The notes under the pieces are model-generated. The model ran no database searches and was not told where the DNA came from. It worked only from the letters and a program-made list of their open reading frames with translations. From contig DASYYE010000531.1 in the NCBI GenBank assembly GCA_035946955.1, positions 1 through 30,064 on the forward strand: DNA of 30,064 nucleotides, read 5' to 3'. Positions within the stretch are counted from its first letter, which is position 1; every line of letters starts with the position of its first letter. The translations under genes and the position numbers were made by a program. The stretch is from DASYYE01 sp035946955. Lineage in GTDB: Bacteria > Actinomycetota > Actinomycetes > Streptosporangiales > Streptosporangiaceae. Shown here in pieces: positions 1-7,471 of this stretch.

Positions 1-580
1 CATGGCAGCCATGGATGTCGCCGATGATGTCGAACGGCCCCGCCAGGTCCGACTTGTCCGTCCAGGCGGGTTCGCGGACCACCTCAGCGGCCTCAATGTC
101 GTCAACCCCGCGCAGCACGAACACGCGGCGGAACCCCTCACGTTCCAGCCGCCCCATCGAGTGCCGCAGGGTGGCGGACTGGCGCTTGACCACCCTGGGG
201 CCGAAGTCACGGTCCGGCCGGGTGCTGTTGCGTGCGATGCACACCGCCTCGGGCACGTCCAGGACAACGGCCACCGGCAGGACGTGGTACTGCCGCGCGA
301 GCGCCACCAGCGGACGGCGCGCGTCCGCCTGCACACTGGTGGCGTCGACAACTGTCAGGTGGCCGAGCTTGAGCCGCTGTGCGGCCACGGCGTGCAGCGC
401 CTCGAACGCCTCTGCCGTGACGGTCTGGTCGTTCTCGTCGTCGCCGACCATCGCCCGGAAGGCGTCTGACGAGAGCACCTCGGTGGGCCGGAAGTGCCTG
501 GCCGCGAACGTCGACTTGCCGGACCCGGTGGTGCCCACCAGCACGACCAGGCTCAGGCTTGGAACCCTCACCGTGGTCAC
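1..580 (-). CDS. pnkp: Polynucleotide kinase-phosphatase Pnkp, N-terminal part (cut by window edge)
   Basis: This is the kinase module and the first residues of the phosphatase module of bacterial Pnkp, the end-healing and sealing enzyme of the Pnkp/Hen1 RNA repair system. I translated 193 codons from the GTG at 580 without meeting a stop. The P-loop GTTGSGKST is at residues 16-24. SSDAFR follows, with Asp39 matching the kinase acceptor-activating Asp. IARN has Arg117 at the expected position. The metallophosphoesterase motif PFDIIGDIHG (Asp188, His190) begins just before the window edge, so the rest of the phosphatase and the C-terminal adenylyltransferase/ligase domain lie outside. The start GTG overlaps the Hen1 stop as GTGA, so the two are translationally coupled. 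A second GTG at 571 is an alternative start. Identification is strong because of both the motifs and the Hen1 neighbour. Confidence 0.93.
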   Translation of the reverse strand, partial: MTTVRVPSLSLVVLVGTTGSGKSTFAARHFRPTEVLSSDAFRAMVGDDENDQTVTAEAFEALHAVAAQRLKLGHLTVVDATSVQADARRPLVALARQYHVLPVAVVLDVPEAVCIARNSTRPDRDFGPRVVKRQSATLRHSMGRLEREGFRRVFVLRGVDDIEAAEVVREPAWTDKSDLAGPFDIIGDIHGCH

Positions 581-1974
581 GGGGTGCCGTCCCTGGTGAG
601 GACCGCCAGCTGGGTCGGGGGGCCGGTGTCGGGGTCTTCCGCCCCGACCGGCTGGAAGTGGACGGCATAGCCATAACCGGCGGCTACCTGCTGCGCCCAG
701 GCCTGGAACTCGGCCCGGCCCCACTCGAACCGGTGGTCCGGGTGACGTAGCGCGCCCGGGGTGAGCCCGGAGTAGCGCACGTTGAACTCGGCATTGGGCG
801 TGGTGACGACCACGGTCGCGGGAGCAGCGGCGCCGAACACCGCCTGCGCCAGGGACTCCAGCCGACCAGGGTCGATGTGCTCGACCACCTCCATCAGCAC
901 GGCCGCGTCATATCCGCGCAGCCGCCGGTCGGCATAGGTCAGCCCGCCCAGCAGCAGGCGCACCCGTTCCCGCTGCCGGGGCGCCATCTCGTCCAGACCC
1001 AGACGGCGGCCCGCCTGCTCCAGCGCGGCGGCCGAGGCGTCCACGCCCACGACCTCCCGGTACTGCGGGTCCGCCAGCAACGCGGCAATGAGACGGCCGT
1101 CCCCGCAACCCAGGTCGAGGACACGCCGCGCACCGGCCTCCTTGAGGGCGCTGGCCACAGCCGCCACCCGCAGGTCCCGGAGCCTGGCGTGTTCGGTGGC
1201 GGCAGTCCCGTCCAGCGCCCCGGTCTCAGCCTCGGTGGCGGCCGCGTCGCCGTCGAGCAGCCGCGAGATGGCCTCCTGGACGAGCCTGGGCTGGTGGCGC
1301 AGGGAACGGCGGATGATGGTCTCCCGCTCCGGGTGCCCGGCCAGCCAGGGCGCGGCCCGGTCCACGAGCTTGTCGATCTCGTCCCTGGTCACCCAGTAGT
1401 GCTTGGCTCCGTCCAGCACCGGCAACAGGACATACAGGTGGCCGAGCAGGTCAGCGAGCCGGCATTGATTGGTGAGCGTCACATCGAAGTACGGGCTCGG
1501 ACCCCACGCCGGGAACGCCGGGTCGAGCGGGACCGGCTGAGCGGTGACCGTGTACCCGAGGGGCTCGAACAGCCGGCGCAGCAGGTCCTCTCCGCCCCGG
1601 CACGGCAGGACCGGCACCCGGGCACTCAGCGCGAGGTCCTGCTGGGCCAGGGCTGGGCGCTCGCCACCGGCCGCGCGCATCGCCGTGCCGAACGCCCTGC
1701 GCAGCGCCACGCTGAGGAAGGACGAGGCCGCATAGGGCCGGTCGTTGACGTAGGCGGCCAGCGGGAACGCACCGCCCCGGCTGCGCCGGACCAGGGCGAC
1801 CGGGTCGACCTCACACAGCAGCGCCACGGTGCAGCGCTCGTCGCTGGCCTCCGGATAGAACACGTGCGCGAACCCGAAGCCCACCTCGATACTCCGTAGC
1901 GCCGCGGGGTTCTTGTGGAGCAGAAAACCGAAGTCTGCCGCGGGCGGCGTGGTGTTGGTGATCGTCAGCAGCAT
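577..1974 (-). CDS. hen1: 3'-terminal RNA ribose 2'-O-methyltransferase Hen1
   Basis: Hen1 methylates the 2'-OH of the 3'-terminal ribose of cleaved RNA before Pnkp seals the break, so the repaired RNA resists re-cleavage at that site. The 465-residue protein has the expected two-part architecture. Residues 1 to about 240 are the bacterial Hen1 N-terminal domain, which in studied systems is needed for Pnkp ligation. Residues 265-465 are a class I methyltransferase with VLDLGCGDGR (285-294). The Hen1-specific metal site is visible as EVVEH (Glu362, Glu365, His366) plus His414 in DHRFEW, the same spacing as in Clostridium thermocellum Hen1. The ATG at 1974 has only a weak GGGA upstream. The gene overlaps pnkp by 4 bp and is preceded by a 20-bp inverted repeat. 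Full length, no defect seen. Confidence 0.95.
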   Translation of the reverse strand: MLLTITNTTPPAADFGFLLHKNPAALRSIEVGFGFAHVFYPEASDERCTVALLCEVDPVALVRRSRGGAFPLAAYVNDRPYAASSFLSVALRRAFGTAMRAAGGERPALAQQDLALSARVPVLPCRGGEDLLRRLFEPLGYTVTAQPVPLDPAFPAWGPSPYFDVTLTNQCRLADLLGHLYVLLPVLDGAKHYWVTRDEIDKLVDRAAPWLAGHPERETIIRRSLRHQPRLVQEAISRLLDGDAAATEAETGALDGTAATEHARLRDLRVAAVASALKEAGARRVLDLGCGDGRLIAALLADPQYREVVGVDASAAALEQAGRRLGLDEMAPRQRERVRLLLGGLTYADRRLRGYDAAVLMEVVEHIDPGRLESLAQAVFGAAAPATVVVTTPNAEFNVRYSGLTPGALRHPDHRFEWGRAEFQAWAQQVAAGYGYAVHFQPVGAEDPDTGPPTQLAVLTRDGTP

Positions 1975-2001
1975 GGGTTCCCATAGTGGCTCTCATCGAC
2001 C

Positions 2002-2046
2002 ACCGCGGTGTTCTTTACTGCTATGTGCAGTAAAGAACACCGCGGT
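2002..2046. repeat. Perfect 20-bp inverted repeat with 5-nt loop upstream of hen1
   Basis: Arms 2002-2021 and 2027-2046 are exact reverse complements around the loop tatgt. One end of each arm is GC-rich (ACCGCGG) and the inner part is AT-rich (TTCTTTACTGC). It lies between the flotillin stop (2086) and the Hen1 start (1974), both read leftward. No T-run follows on the minus strand, so an intrinsic terminator is not the obvious reading. It may be an operator for the repair operon, a terminator or processing stem for flotillin mRNA, or both. Confidence 0.85.
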
Positions 2047-2085
2047 CATGAAGATCGGGTGGCGGGGGGTGAAGGTCACAGCCGC

Positions 2086-3375
2086 CTAGTGGCGGCCGTT
2101 GCCGTTTCCTTGTGGGGGGTCGGCTGGATCCGTCCGTGACGGCAGCTCCCGGCTGTCGCGTGACGCGGCGGCTGTGTTCCGCTTGAGCGTGTCCAGTACT
2201 GACATGCCCTGGCCGACGAGTTCGGCGACCATCTGGCCGACGCCGTCGGCGCCGTTGAAGATGGTGAGGTTCGACTCGGCGATCCCGCTGGCCGCCGCCG
2301 CGACCAGTGACGGCAGTGACTCCACGATCTTGCTGGCGGCGATGAGTTCCTGGTTGCCTTCCCGGAGCGAGTGGGCGCGTGCCGTGTTGGCGTACGCGTC
2401 CGCCTGTGCGGTCGCCTTTTCGGAGTAGGCGGTGGCGTCCGCCTTGGTCTTGGCGGCCTCCGCCTCGGCGGCCGCCAGCGTGGTCAGCCGGTACGCCTCA
2501 GCGTCGGCGTTGAACTTGGCCTGGTCGCGTTCGGCTTCCGCGATCGCCCGCGTACGGTACGCCTCGGCGTCGGCCGGGCGCCGGACCTCGGCTTCCAGGC
2601 GCTGGGCGGCCAGTTCGGCCTGCCGCTGGGCGAGTTCGGTCTGCTGCTCGACCACCTGCTGGGACGCCTTGGCCTCGGTCAGCGGACCAGCCTGCGCGGC
2701 CTCTGCCTTGGCCCGCTGGGTCTCGGCGAGGAACCCGGCGCGCTTGATCTCCAGGTCCCGGTCGTACTGTGCCTTGAGCGCGGCAGCCTCCTGCTCACGT
2801 TCGGCGGCTTCCTGGTCGGCCCTGGCGGCGGCGATCCGCGCCTGGCTCGCGACCGCGGCGGCATGCGGCGCGGCCAAGTGGTCGATGTAGCCGGAAGAGT
2901 CCTCGATCTCCTGGATCTCGAGTGCATCGACCACGATGCCGAGCTTCTCCATCTCGGCGTGGCTGCCCTCCTTGACCTCCTGGGCGACCCGGTCCCGCTC
3001 CCGGATGATCTGCTCGACGGTGAGCCCACCGACGATGGAACGCAGGTGACCGGCGAAGACCCGGCCGACGAGCTCCTCCATGCGGTTCTGCTCGGACAGG
3101 AAACGGCGCGCGGCATTGGCGATTGACACCTCGTCGTCGCCGACCTTGAACGCGGCCACCGCCCGCACGTTGAGCCGGATGCCCTGGTTGGTGATGCAGT
3201 CCTCGATGATCTCGGCTTCACGCAACGCCAGAGACAGGATGCGGGCTCGTTGCTTGACTGGCGTGACGAAACAGCCGTGCCCGGTAACGATACGGAACTG
3301 AGTACCTTCCCGGCGCCGTTTGGAGCCGGAGACAAGGAGCGCCTCATTCGGCGCTGGGACATGCCAGAAAAACAC
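2086..3375 (-). CDS. Flotillin-like SPFH/band-7 scaffold protein
   Basis: The 429-residue protein has an SPFH domain at about residues 5-190. It continues as a long Ala/Glu/Gln-rich coiled coil at about 190-330, with repeated AEA/QA heptads such as the AEAYRTRAIAEAERDQAKF region. A conserved flotillin tail (about 340-395) and a low-complexity Pro/Asn-rich end follow. Flotillins oligomerise on the inner membrane and organise membrane microdomains. Unlike Bacillus FloT there is no clear N-terminal membrane hairpin: the protein opens directly with MFFWHVPAP and the SPFH fold, a form I associate with actinobacterial homologues. The GTG start at 3375 has GGAG seven bases upstream. It lies 26 bp downstream of an NfeD-like gene, the classical flotillin partner, so the two probably form an operon. 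Confidence 0.88.
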   Translation of the reverse strand: MFFWHVPAPNEALLVSGSKRRREGTQFRIVTGHGCFVTPVKQRARILSLALREAEIIEDCITNQGIRLNVRAVAAFKVGDDEVSIANAARRFLSEQNRMEELVGRVFAGHLRSIVGGLTVEQIIRERDRVAQEVKEGSHAEMEKLGIVVDALEIQEIEDSSGYIDHLAAPHAAAVASQARIAAARADQEAAEREQEAAALKAQYDRDLEIKRAGFLAETQRAKAEAAQAGPLTEAKASQQVVEQQTELAQRQAELAAQRLEAEVRRPADAEAYRTRAIAEAERDQAKFNADAEAYRLTTLAAAEAEAAKTKADATAYSEKATAQADAYANTARAHSLREGNQELIAASKIVESLPSLVAAAASGIAESNLTIFNGADGVGQMVAELVGQGMSVLDTLKRNTAAASRDSRELPSRTDPADPPQGNGNGRH

Positions 3376-3401
3376 GGTGGGGCTCCTGCCCTGCGGGGGC
3401 T

Positions 3402-3635
3402 CTAGGGGTTTGCCAGAGGGTTGTAGCTGAACGGTGTCACAAAGACAGAACGGGCCGATATGGCTTCCACGACCACGATGCGGGTGTGCTTGGCGATTGG
3501 CTGGTCAGACCAGGCTGCGAACGCCTCTGACCCACCCCGTACAGGCAGCAGGACCTCGCCCGGCCCGTGCTCGGGGATCGAGACCGTGACCCGCCCGACC
3601 GCACCGAGCAACTCTTCACCTGCACTAGGCGGCAC
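3402..3635 (-). CDS. Small NfeD-like OB-fold protein, flotillin partner
   Basis: A 77-residue protein is read from GTG 3635. It has the pattern of the NfeD C-terminal OB barrel: GAVGRVTVSIPEHGPGEV, then a gap, then TRIVVVEAISARSVFVTPF. It has no transmembrane helices or protease domain, so only the soluble barrel is present. NfeD barrels are usually encoded beside flotillins and are thought to work with them at the membrane. Position directly upstream of the flotillin gene supports the call more than the short sequence does. The start is uncertain: the frame is open to a TTG at 3719, but the residues added there do not resemble the family, and a purine-rich GGAAAGAAAG precedes GTG 3635. Confidence 0.7.
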   Translation of the reverse strand: MPPSAGEELLGAVGRVTVSIPEHGPGEVLLPVRGGSEAFAAWSDQPIAKHTRIVVVEAISARSVFVTPFSYNPLANP

Positions 3636-3992
3636 GTAGGCCCGGCTTTCTTTCCAGGGTGACTCAGCTTTCGAATTCTGGCATATGTTCGCGGGCTCCC
3701 GTTCACGCCGCCAGCTCAAGGCTCCCAGCTGCCGGCACCAGGTCGAGGGCCGTCGGCCACCAGGAACGCGGCCTCGGCACGATGGGGCCCGGTGAAGACA
3801 GGGAGCCGAACCCAGCCAGCTCAGGCCCGTCCGGCCCTTCCGGCCGGATGAGCTCGGCCATCCCCCGGGCAGAGGGCAGCAACCGCGACCCGCCGCGTTC
3901 TCTTGCTGTTATCATCCCCACCCGCCGACGGCAGGCCCTGCGGAGGATGGCTTGACTCTGACACCGTGTGAGGCTGTCGAGTTGGAGGCGTC
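3636..3992. other. Divergent intergenic region, NfeD/flotillin versus MerR
   Basis: This 357-bp stretch has no convincing gene; the open frames in it show no recognisable family. It should hold the promoters of both flanking units. An AT-richer patch at about 3670-3690 (gaattctggcatatg) is the most promoter-like segment for the leftward NfeD-flotillin unit, but I cannot define its hexamers. The MerR side is described separately. Confidence 0.5.
3952..3982 (+). promoter_or_regulatory. Candidate MerR-type promoter with dyad in a long spacer
   Basis: TTGACT (3952-3957) is followed 19 bp later by a poor -10, TCGAGT (3977-3982). Between them lies the imperfect palindrome CTGACACCGTGTGAG (3958-3972), with six of seven pairs matching around the central base. 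A 19-bp spacer with a dyad inside is how MerR proteins control their promoters, so autoregulation is inferred. The weak -10 keeps confidence low. Confidence 0.35.
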
Positions 3993-4814
3993 ATGTTCAC
4001 CATCGGAGACTTCGCCAGACATGGCCGGGTGTCGGTCCGCATGTTGCGTCATTACGACACGACCGGGCTGCTCCGCCCGGCCAGGGTCGACCCGGCCAGC
4101 GGTTACCGCTTCTATGAGGCCGCCCAGCTCGCCCGGCTCAACCGCATCATCGCGCTGAAAGACCTCGGCTTCACCCTCGAACAGGTGGGTGCCATGCTCG
4201 ACGAGAAGCTGAGTACTGAACAGCTACGGGGGATGCTACGGCTGCGCCAGGCCGAGCTGCAGGGCCACATAGCAGCCGACACGTCGCGGCTGGCACAGGT
4301 CGAGGTGAGGCTCCAGATCATCGAGATGGAGGGCGCCATGCCTACCGACGACATCCAGGTCAAGAAGATCCCAGCAGTGCGGGTAGCCGAGCTCAGTGCG
4401 ACCGCCGCCGCATTGGAGCCTTCATCCATCGGCCCGGTCATCCAGCCGCTGTACCGGGAACTGGGCGAACGGCTCGGCCGGGCAGGGCTGGCCCCCGCGG
4501 GCCCGGGGATCGCCTACTACGAGGAAGCACCCGACGGCGAGGGGGTGGTCGTCCACGCGACCATCCCGGTCAACGGCGAGGTCGGCGGCGGCCACGACTT
4601 CGAGGTGGTGGACCTGCCCGCGATCAGCCAGGCGGCCACGATCGTGCACCGCGGGTCCATGGACAACGTCCTGCCGACCATCCAGACGCTGGCCCAGTGG
4701 ATCGATGCCAATGGCTACCGCTCGTGCGGAATCCCCCGCGAGCTGTACCTGGAATGCCCGGAGGACCAGGACCAGTGGGTCACCGAACTGCAGAACCCGG
4801 TCACCCGGGGATGA
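3993..4814 (+). CDS. MerR-family regulator with GyrI-like effector domain
   Basis: The 273-residue protein has three parts. A MerR winged-helix domain comes first (MFTIGDFARHGRVSVRMLRHY, then GLLRPARVDPASGYRFY, residues 1-70). A dimerisation coiled coil (about 75-115) follows. The C-terminal GyrI/BmrR-like ligand domain (about 120-270) is characterised by IQVKKIPAVRVAEL and a YYEEAPDGEG strand. Such regulators bind hydrophobic or drug-like compounds and activate export or detoxification genes. There is no cysteine metal site. GGAGG sits four bases before the ATG at 3993. It converges with the DUF998-like membrane gene, their 3' ends overlapping by 14 bp, so its target is not obvious from the context. 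Probably autoregulated. Confidence 0.88.
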   Translation: MFTIGDFARHGRVSVRMLRHYDTTGLLRPARVDPASGYRFYEAAQLARLNRIIALKDLGFTLEQVGAMLDEKLSTEQLRGMLRLRQAELQGHIAADTSRLAQVEVRLQIIEMEGAMPTDDIQVKKIPAVRVAELSATAAALEPSSIGPVIQPLYRELGERLGRAGLAPAGPGIAYYEEAPDGEGVVVHATIPVNGEVGGGHDFEVVDLPAISQAATIVHRGSMDNVLPTIQTLAQWIDANGYRSCGIPRELYLECPEDQDQWVTELQNPVTRG

Positions 4815-5547
4815 CCGGCGTGTCCGGCGGACCCACCTGGCTGGCGGTCCGTTCGGCGAGCTGGGTCACCACGACCACGGTGAAACCGGTGAAGAAGAAC
4901 GCCTCCAAGACGCCGCCCAACCGGGCCAGCAGGTACGACAGGCCAAACAAGGGGTAGGCGGCAGCCACGCCGGCGGTCAGTGCCCGGTATATCCGGGCGC
5001 TGGCCGTCCAGCCGGCGTGGGTCCGCAGCATCGCCCACAACAGCGCGAGCGTGATGGCTCCGAACTCGGCGATGCCCGCGACGGCGTGCACGTAGGTGTG
5101 CAGCGGCAGCCCGAAGGTCCACTCCAGGCGCCGGCAGGTCGCACTGACCTGGTCGGGGCATGTCTGCGGGAACAGCCCGCCGACTGACCCGGCCACGGCA
5201 AACACGGTCATGGCCAGCCATTCCCTGCGTCCCCCCGGGATGCTGCCCGCCCCCGCGGCCACGAAGGCCACCAGGAGCAGCATTCCGGCGACGGTGTCGG
5301 CGCGCTGCATAGCGAGGGCGAACGGCTGGCCCGTCACCTCGAGGTTGCTGAACAGTTCGTTGGGTGAGCGCATGAGGCCGGGCCGCAGTGGGACCAGCAG
5401 CCACCAGTTGTAGGCGAGCAGCCCCACGGTCGCCGCGGCCCACACCAGCCCCTGCCGGGTGAACAGGCATGCGGCCACCGACCGCATGCGCCGGGTCGGC
5501 GCTGCGGGACGTGCCTGGCCAAGGGCCACCGGGGTGGGTGCATCCAT
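4801..5547 (-). CDS. DUF998-like integral membrane protein
   Basis: The 248-residue protein is predicted to be polytopic with about six membrane segments: GLVWAAATVGLLAYNWWLLVP, TVAGMLLLVAFVAAGAGS, a segment around LAMTVFAVAGSVGGLFP, FGAITLALLWAML, a segment around AGVAAAYPLFGLSYLLA, and EAFFFTGFTVVVVT. A short loop contains two cysteines (QTCPDQVSATCRR). The arrangement, with HTYVHAVAGIAEFGA near the fourth helix, is typical of DUF998 proteins, whose function is unknown. I chose ATG 5547 (MDAPTPVAL) with GGA six bases upstream; the frame is open to TTG 5586 but those residues look non-coding. Its 5' end sits immediately beside the truncated histidine kinase, suggesting that it, or a segment carrying it, replaced the kinase's missing part. 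Confidence 0.75.
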   Translation of the reverse strand: MDAPTPVALGQARPAAPTRRMRSVAACLFTRQGLVWAAATVGLLAYNWWLLVPLRPGLMRSPNELFSNLEVTGQPFALAMQRADTVAGMLLLVAFVAAGAGSIPGGRREWLAMTVFAVAGSVGGLFPQTCPDQVSATCRRLEWTFGLPLHTYVHAVAGIAEFGAITLALLWAMLRTHAGWTASARIYRALTAGVAAAYPLFGLSYLLARLGGVLEAFFFTGFTVVVVTQLAERTASQVGPPDTPVIPG

Positions 5548-5556
5548 ATCAATTCC

Positions 5557-5862
5557 ATGGTCACCAACATGGCCGGCCAGGCGCAACCGCGATCTTCACC
5601 GGCCGTCCTCACGCTCAAGCACGCCGGTGCCACCGCGGCCACGGTGGAGCTGTGTTACGACGGCGACGGGCTCAGTCTGGAGGTCACCGACGACGGCCGG
5701 GGCGCGCGGGGGGTGCCCGCCGCGTCAGCCACCCACGTGGGCGGCCACGGCATCATCGGCATGCGGGAAAGGGTGGCCATGACCGGCGGGAGCATCCACG
5801 TGGGCCCGCAACCGGCAGGCGGGTTCGCGGTGCGGGCCACCCTCCCCGTGGGCGGAGGGTGA
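5557..5862 (+). pseudogene. Remnant of a NarL-type histidine kinase (C-terminal ATPase fragment)
   Basis: Only about 85 residues of a HATPase_c domain remain. LKHAGATAATVELCYDGDG is the end of the N box, EVTDDGRG is the G1 box, and GGHGIIGMRERV is the G2 box, followed by the final strand GGFAVRATLP. Everything upstream is missing: sensor, HisKA_3 dimerisation helix with the phospho-acceptor His, and the N-box Asn itself (VLTLKHAG where kinases have LTNxxKHAG). Homology starts abruptly near 5610, just past the divergent DUF998 gene. The 3' end is intact and lies 7 bp before the response regulator, the expected kinase-regulator order. It cannot autophosphorylate. A 101-codon frame from ATG 5557 could still be translated, so a retained ATP-binding stub is possible but unlikely. 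Confidence 0.8.
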
Positions 5863-5869
5863 GCCGCGG

Positions 5870-6541
5870 GTGACCACTGACGTGCGGGTGCTGGTCGTGG
5901 ACGACCAGGTGCTGGTGCGGCGCGGGTTCCGGCTCATCCTCGAAGCGTCCGCGGGCGTGAGTGTGGTCGGCGAGGCATCCGACGGGGCAGCCGCCCTGGC
6001 CGCGGTGGAGCGGCTGGACCCGGACGTGGTGCTGATGGACATCCGCATGCCGGGCATGGACGGGCTGGCCGCCACCCGGCGGCTGGCCAGCCGCGGCCGG
6101 CTGCGGCCCAGGGCGCTGGTACTGACCACCTACGACCTCGACGAGTACGTCTACGAGGCGTTGCGGGCTGGTGCCAGCGGTTTCCTGCTCAAGGACATGC
6201 CCCCTGAGCAGCTGGCACCAGCCGTCCGGGTCGTGGCCGCCGGGGACTCACTGCTCGCCCCGTCGGTCACCCGGCGGCTCATCGAGGAGTTCGCCCGCCA
6301 CCCCGCCCGCGCGGCGGAATACGAAGCGCAGGTCAGTGCGCTCACCCCGCGAGAGTGTGACGTGCTGCGGATGCTCGCCCGTGGCCTGTCCAACACCGAG
6401 ATCGCGGCGCGCCTGCACGTCAGCGATACGACGGTCAAGACCCACTTGAGCAGCGTCTTCACCAAGCTCGCCCTGCGTGACCGGGTGCAGGCCGTGGTGT
6501 TCGCCTACGAGGCCGGGCTGGTCCACCCTGGCAGCGTCTGA
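5870..6541 (+). CDS. NarL/DesR-type LuxR-family response regulator
   Basis: The 223-residue protein has a CheY-like receiver with acidic pocket Asp11/Asp12, phospho-acceptor Asp57 in VVLMDIRMPGMDG, switch Thr in LTTYD and the conserved Lys in FLLKDM. A GerE/LuxR helix-turn-helix follows at about 155-215 (LTPRECDVLRMLARGLSNTEIAARL...VKTHLSSVF). All receiver residues are present, so the protein looks functional. Its cognate kinase just upstream is destroyed, leaving it an orphan that another kinase or acetyl phosphate might drive. GTG start at 5870 follows the kinase remnant by 7 bp. The 3' end overlaps the convergent gene by 37 bp. Confidence 0.92.
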   Translation: MTTDVRVLVVDDQVLVRRGFRLILEASAGVSVVGEASDGAAALAAVERLDPDVVLMDIRMPGMDGLAATRRLASRGRLRPRALVLTTYDLDEYVYEALRAGASGFLLKDMPPEQLAPAVRVVAAGDSLLAPSVTRRLIEEFARHPARAAEYEAQVSALTPRECDVLRMLARGLSNTEIAARLHVSDTTVKTHLSSVFTKLALRDRVQAVVFAYEAGLVHPGSV

Positions 6542-7419
6542 GCACCGAGCCTGCCGTTGCCGCGCAGGACGGTCAGTGCCTCGATGGTGACGAAACCGCG
6601 CCAGTCGAGCGTGGCCGCTGGCGACCACTGGAGCCAGTTGAAGGTCCAGCCGCCGTCGCTGGCCTGCCCGGCGGCGAGCTTGTCGAGGTGGGCGGCGATG
6701 GTCTTGTCATCGAACAGCTGCCTGGCCAGGCAGCCCGGTGCGGGTGCGAAGGCCAGCGGTGAGTGCACCTCGCCGGGCTCGTCCGGGTCCAGCGCCACCA
6801 GCTTGCCATCGAGCAGCAGCGGACCCGCTGTGGCGAAGGCCCGCTCAGCACGTGCCCGGTCAGGCACACAGTCGAGGAACCGCATGACACCGAGCATCTC
6901 GTAAGCCCCCGGGCTGACCAGCTCATCGATGCGTGCCCACATCACCTCGGTTGCCCGGTCCAGCCACGGGTGCGCCACACCCCTGTGGTGCAGCGTCCCA
7001 GCGATCAGCCCGGTCGCGATCAGCGAGGCTGGCCTGCCTTCCTCTGGAACCCACCACGGCGCGTGCGGCCAGCCATCCACCGTGGCCTCCACGAACGTGG
7101 CGCCGCCGCCGGTTGCGGAGTTGAGCTGGAGCCAGTCGCAGGCGCCGCCGACGAGCACGCTGTCCCATTCGCCGGCCTCGTCCAGGATGCGCAGCGCCAG
7201 TTCGGCAGCGGCTGGCTGGCTGGCCGGGCACCGGCAGTCGGGCTCCATCCCATGCCCGAAACCACCATCGGGGTTGCGGTAGGCGGCCACCGCATCGCGG
7301 ACCGGCCCAGGGGCGCCGTCAGCGAACAGGCGCTCGAAGCGCCGCTTTTCGAGGACGCGCGCCGAACCGGCGAGGAACGCGGCTGCGCCGTCCAGGTCAG
7401 GAGTTGTCATGACCCCCAT
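6505..7419 (-). CDS. Prenyltransferase/squalene-cyclase-fold-like protein of unknown function
   Basis: The 304-residue protein shows QW-like alpha/alpha-toroid features: AYRNPDGGFGHGMEPD near residue 50, repeated helical segments with GGG/WLQ turns, and DGGWTFNWLQWSP near the C-terminus. It lacks the DxDD acid of class II cyclases in an obvious place, has no signal peptide and no membrane helix. Similar hypothetical proteins are widespread in actinomycetes; I know of no assigned reaction. ATG 7419 or ATG 7410 could be the start; the GGGG run suits the latter. The gene is divergent from the AraC regulator only about 50 bp away, so the regulator may control it. The last 37 bp overlap the response regulator on the other strand. 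Confidence 0.72.
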   Translation of the reverse strand: MGVMTTPDLDGAAAFLAGSARVLEKRRFERLFADGAPGPVRDAVAAYRNPDGGFGHGMEPDCRCPASQPAAAELALRILDEAGEWDSVLVGGACDWLQLNSATGGGATFVEATVDGWPHAPWWVPEEGRPASLIATGLIAGTLHHRGVAHPWLDRATEVMWARIDELVSPGAYEMLGVMRFLDCVPDRARAERAFATAGPLLLDGKLVALDPDEPGEVHSPLAFAPAPGCLARQLFDDKTIAAHLDKLAAGQASDGGWTFNWLQWSPAATLDWRGFVTIEALTVLRGNGRLGAQTLPGWTSPAS

Positions 7420-7459
7420 CTGAGCAGGTGCGAAGGCGGGGTGTCTTGAAGGAATCGGC

Positions 7460-7465
7460 CATACT
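7460..7465 (+). promoter_or_regulatory. Candidate -10 element for a leaderless araC-type transcript
   Basis: CATACT lies six bases before the GTG at 7472. Transcription starting about seven bases after the -10 would begin at the start codon. No Shine-Dalgarno sequence is visible, which supports leaderless translation. No good -35 is visible. Confidence 0.35.
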
Positions 7466-7471
7466 GGTCAG

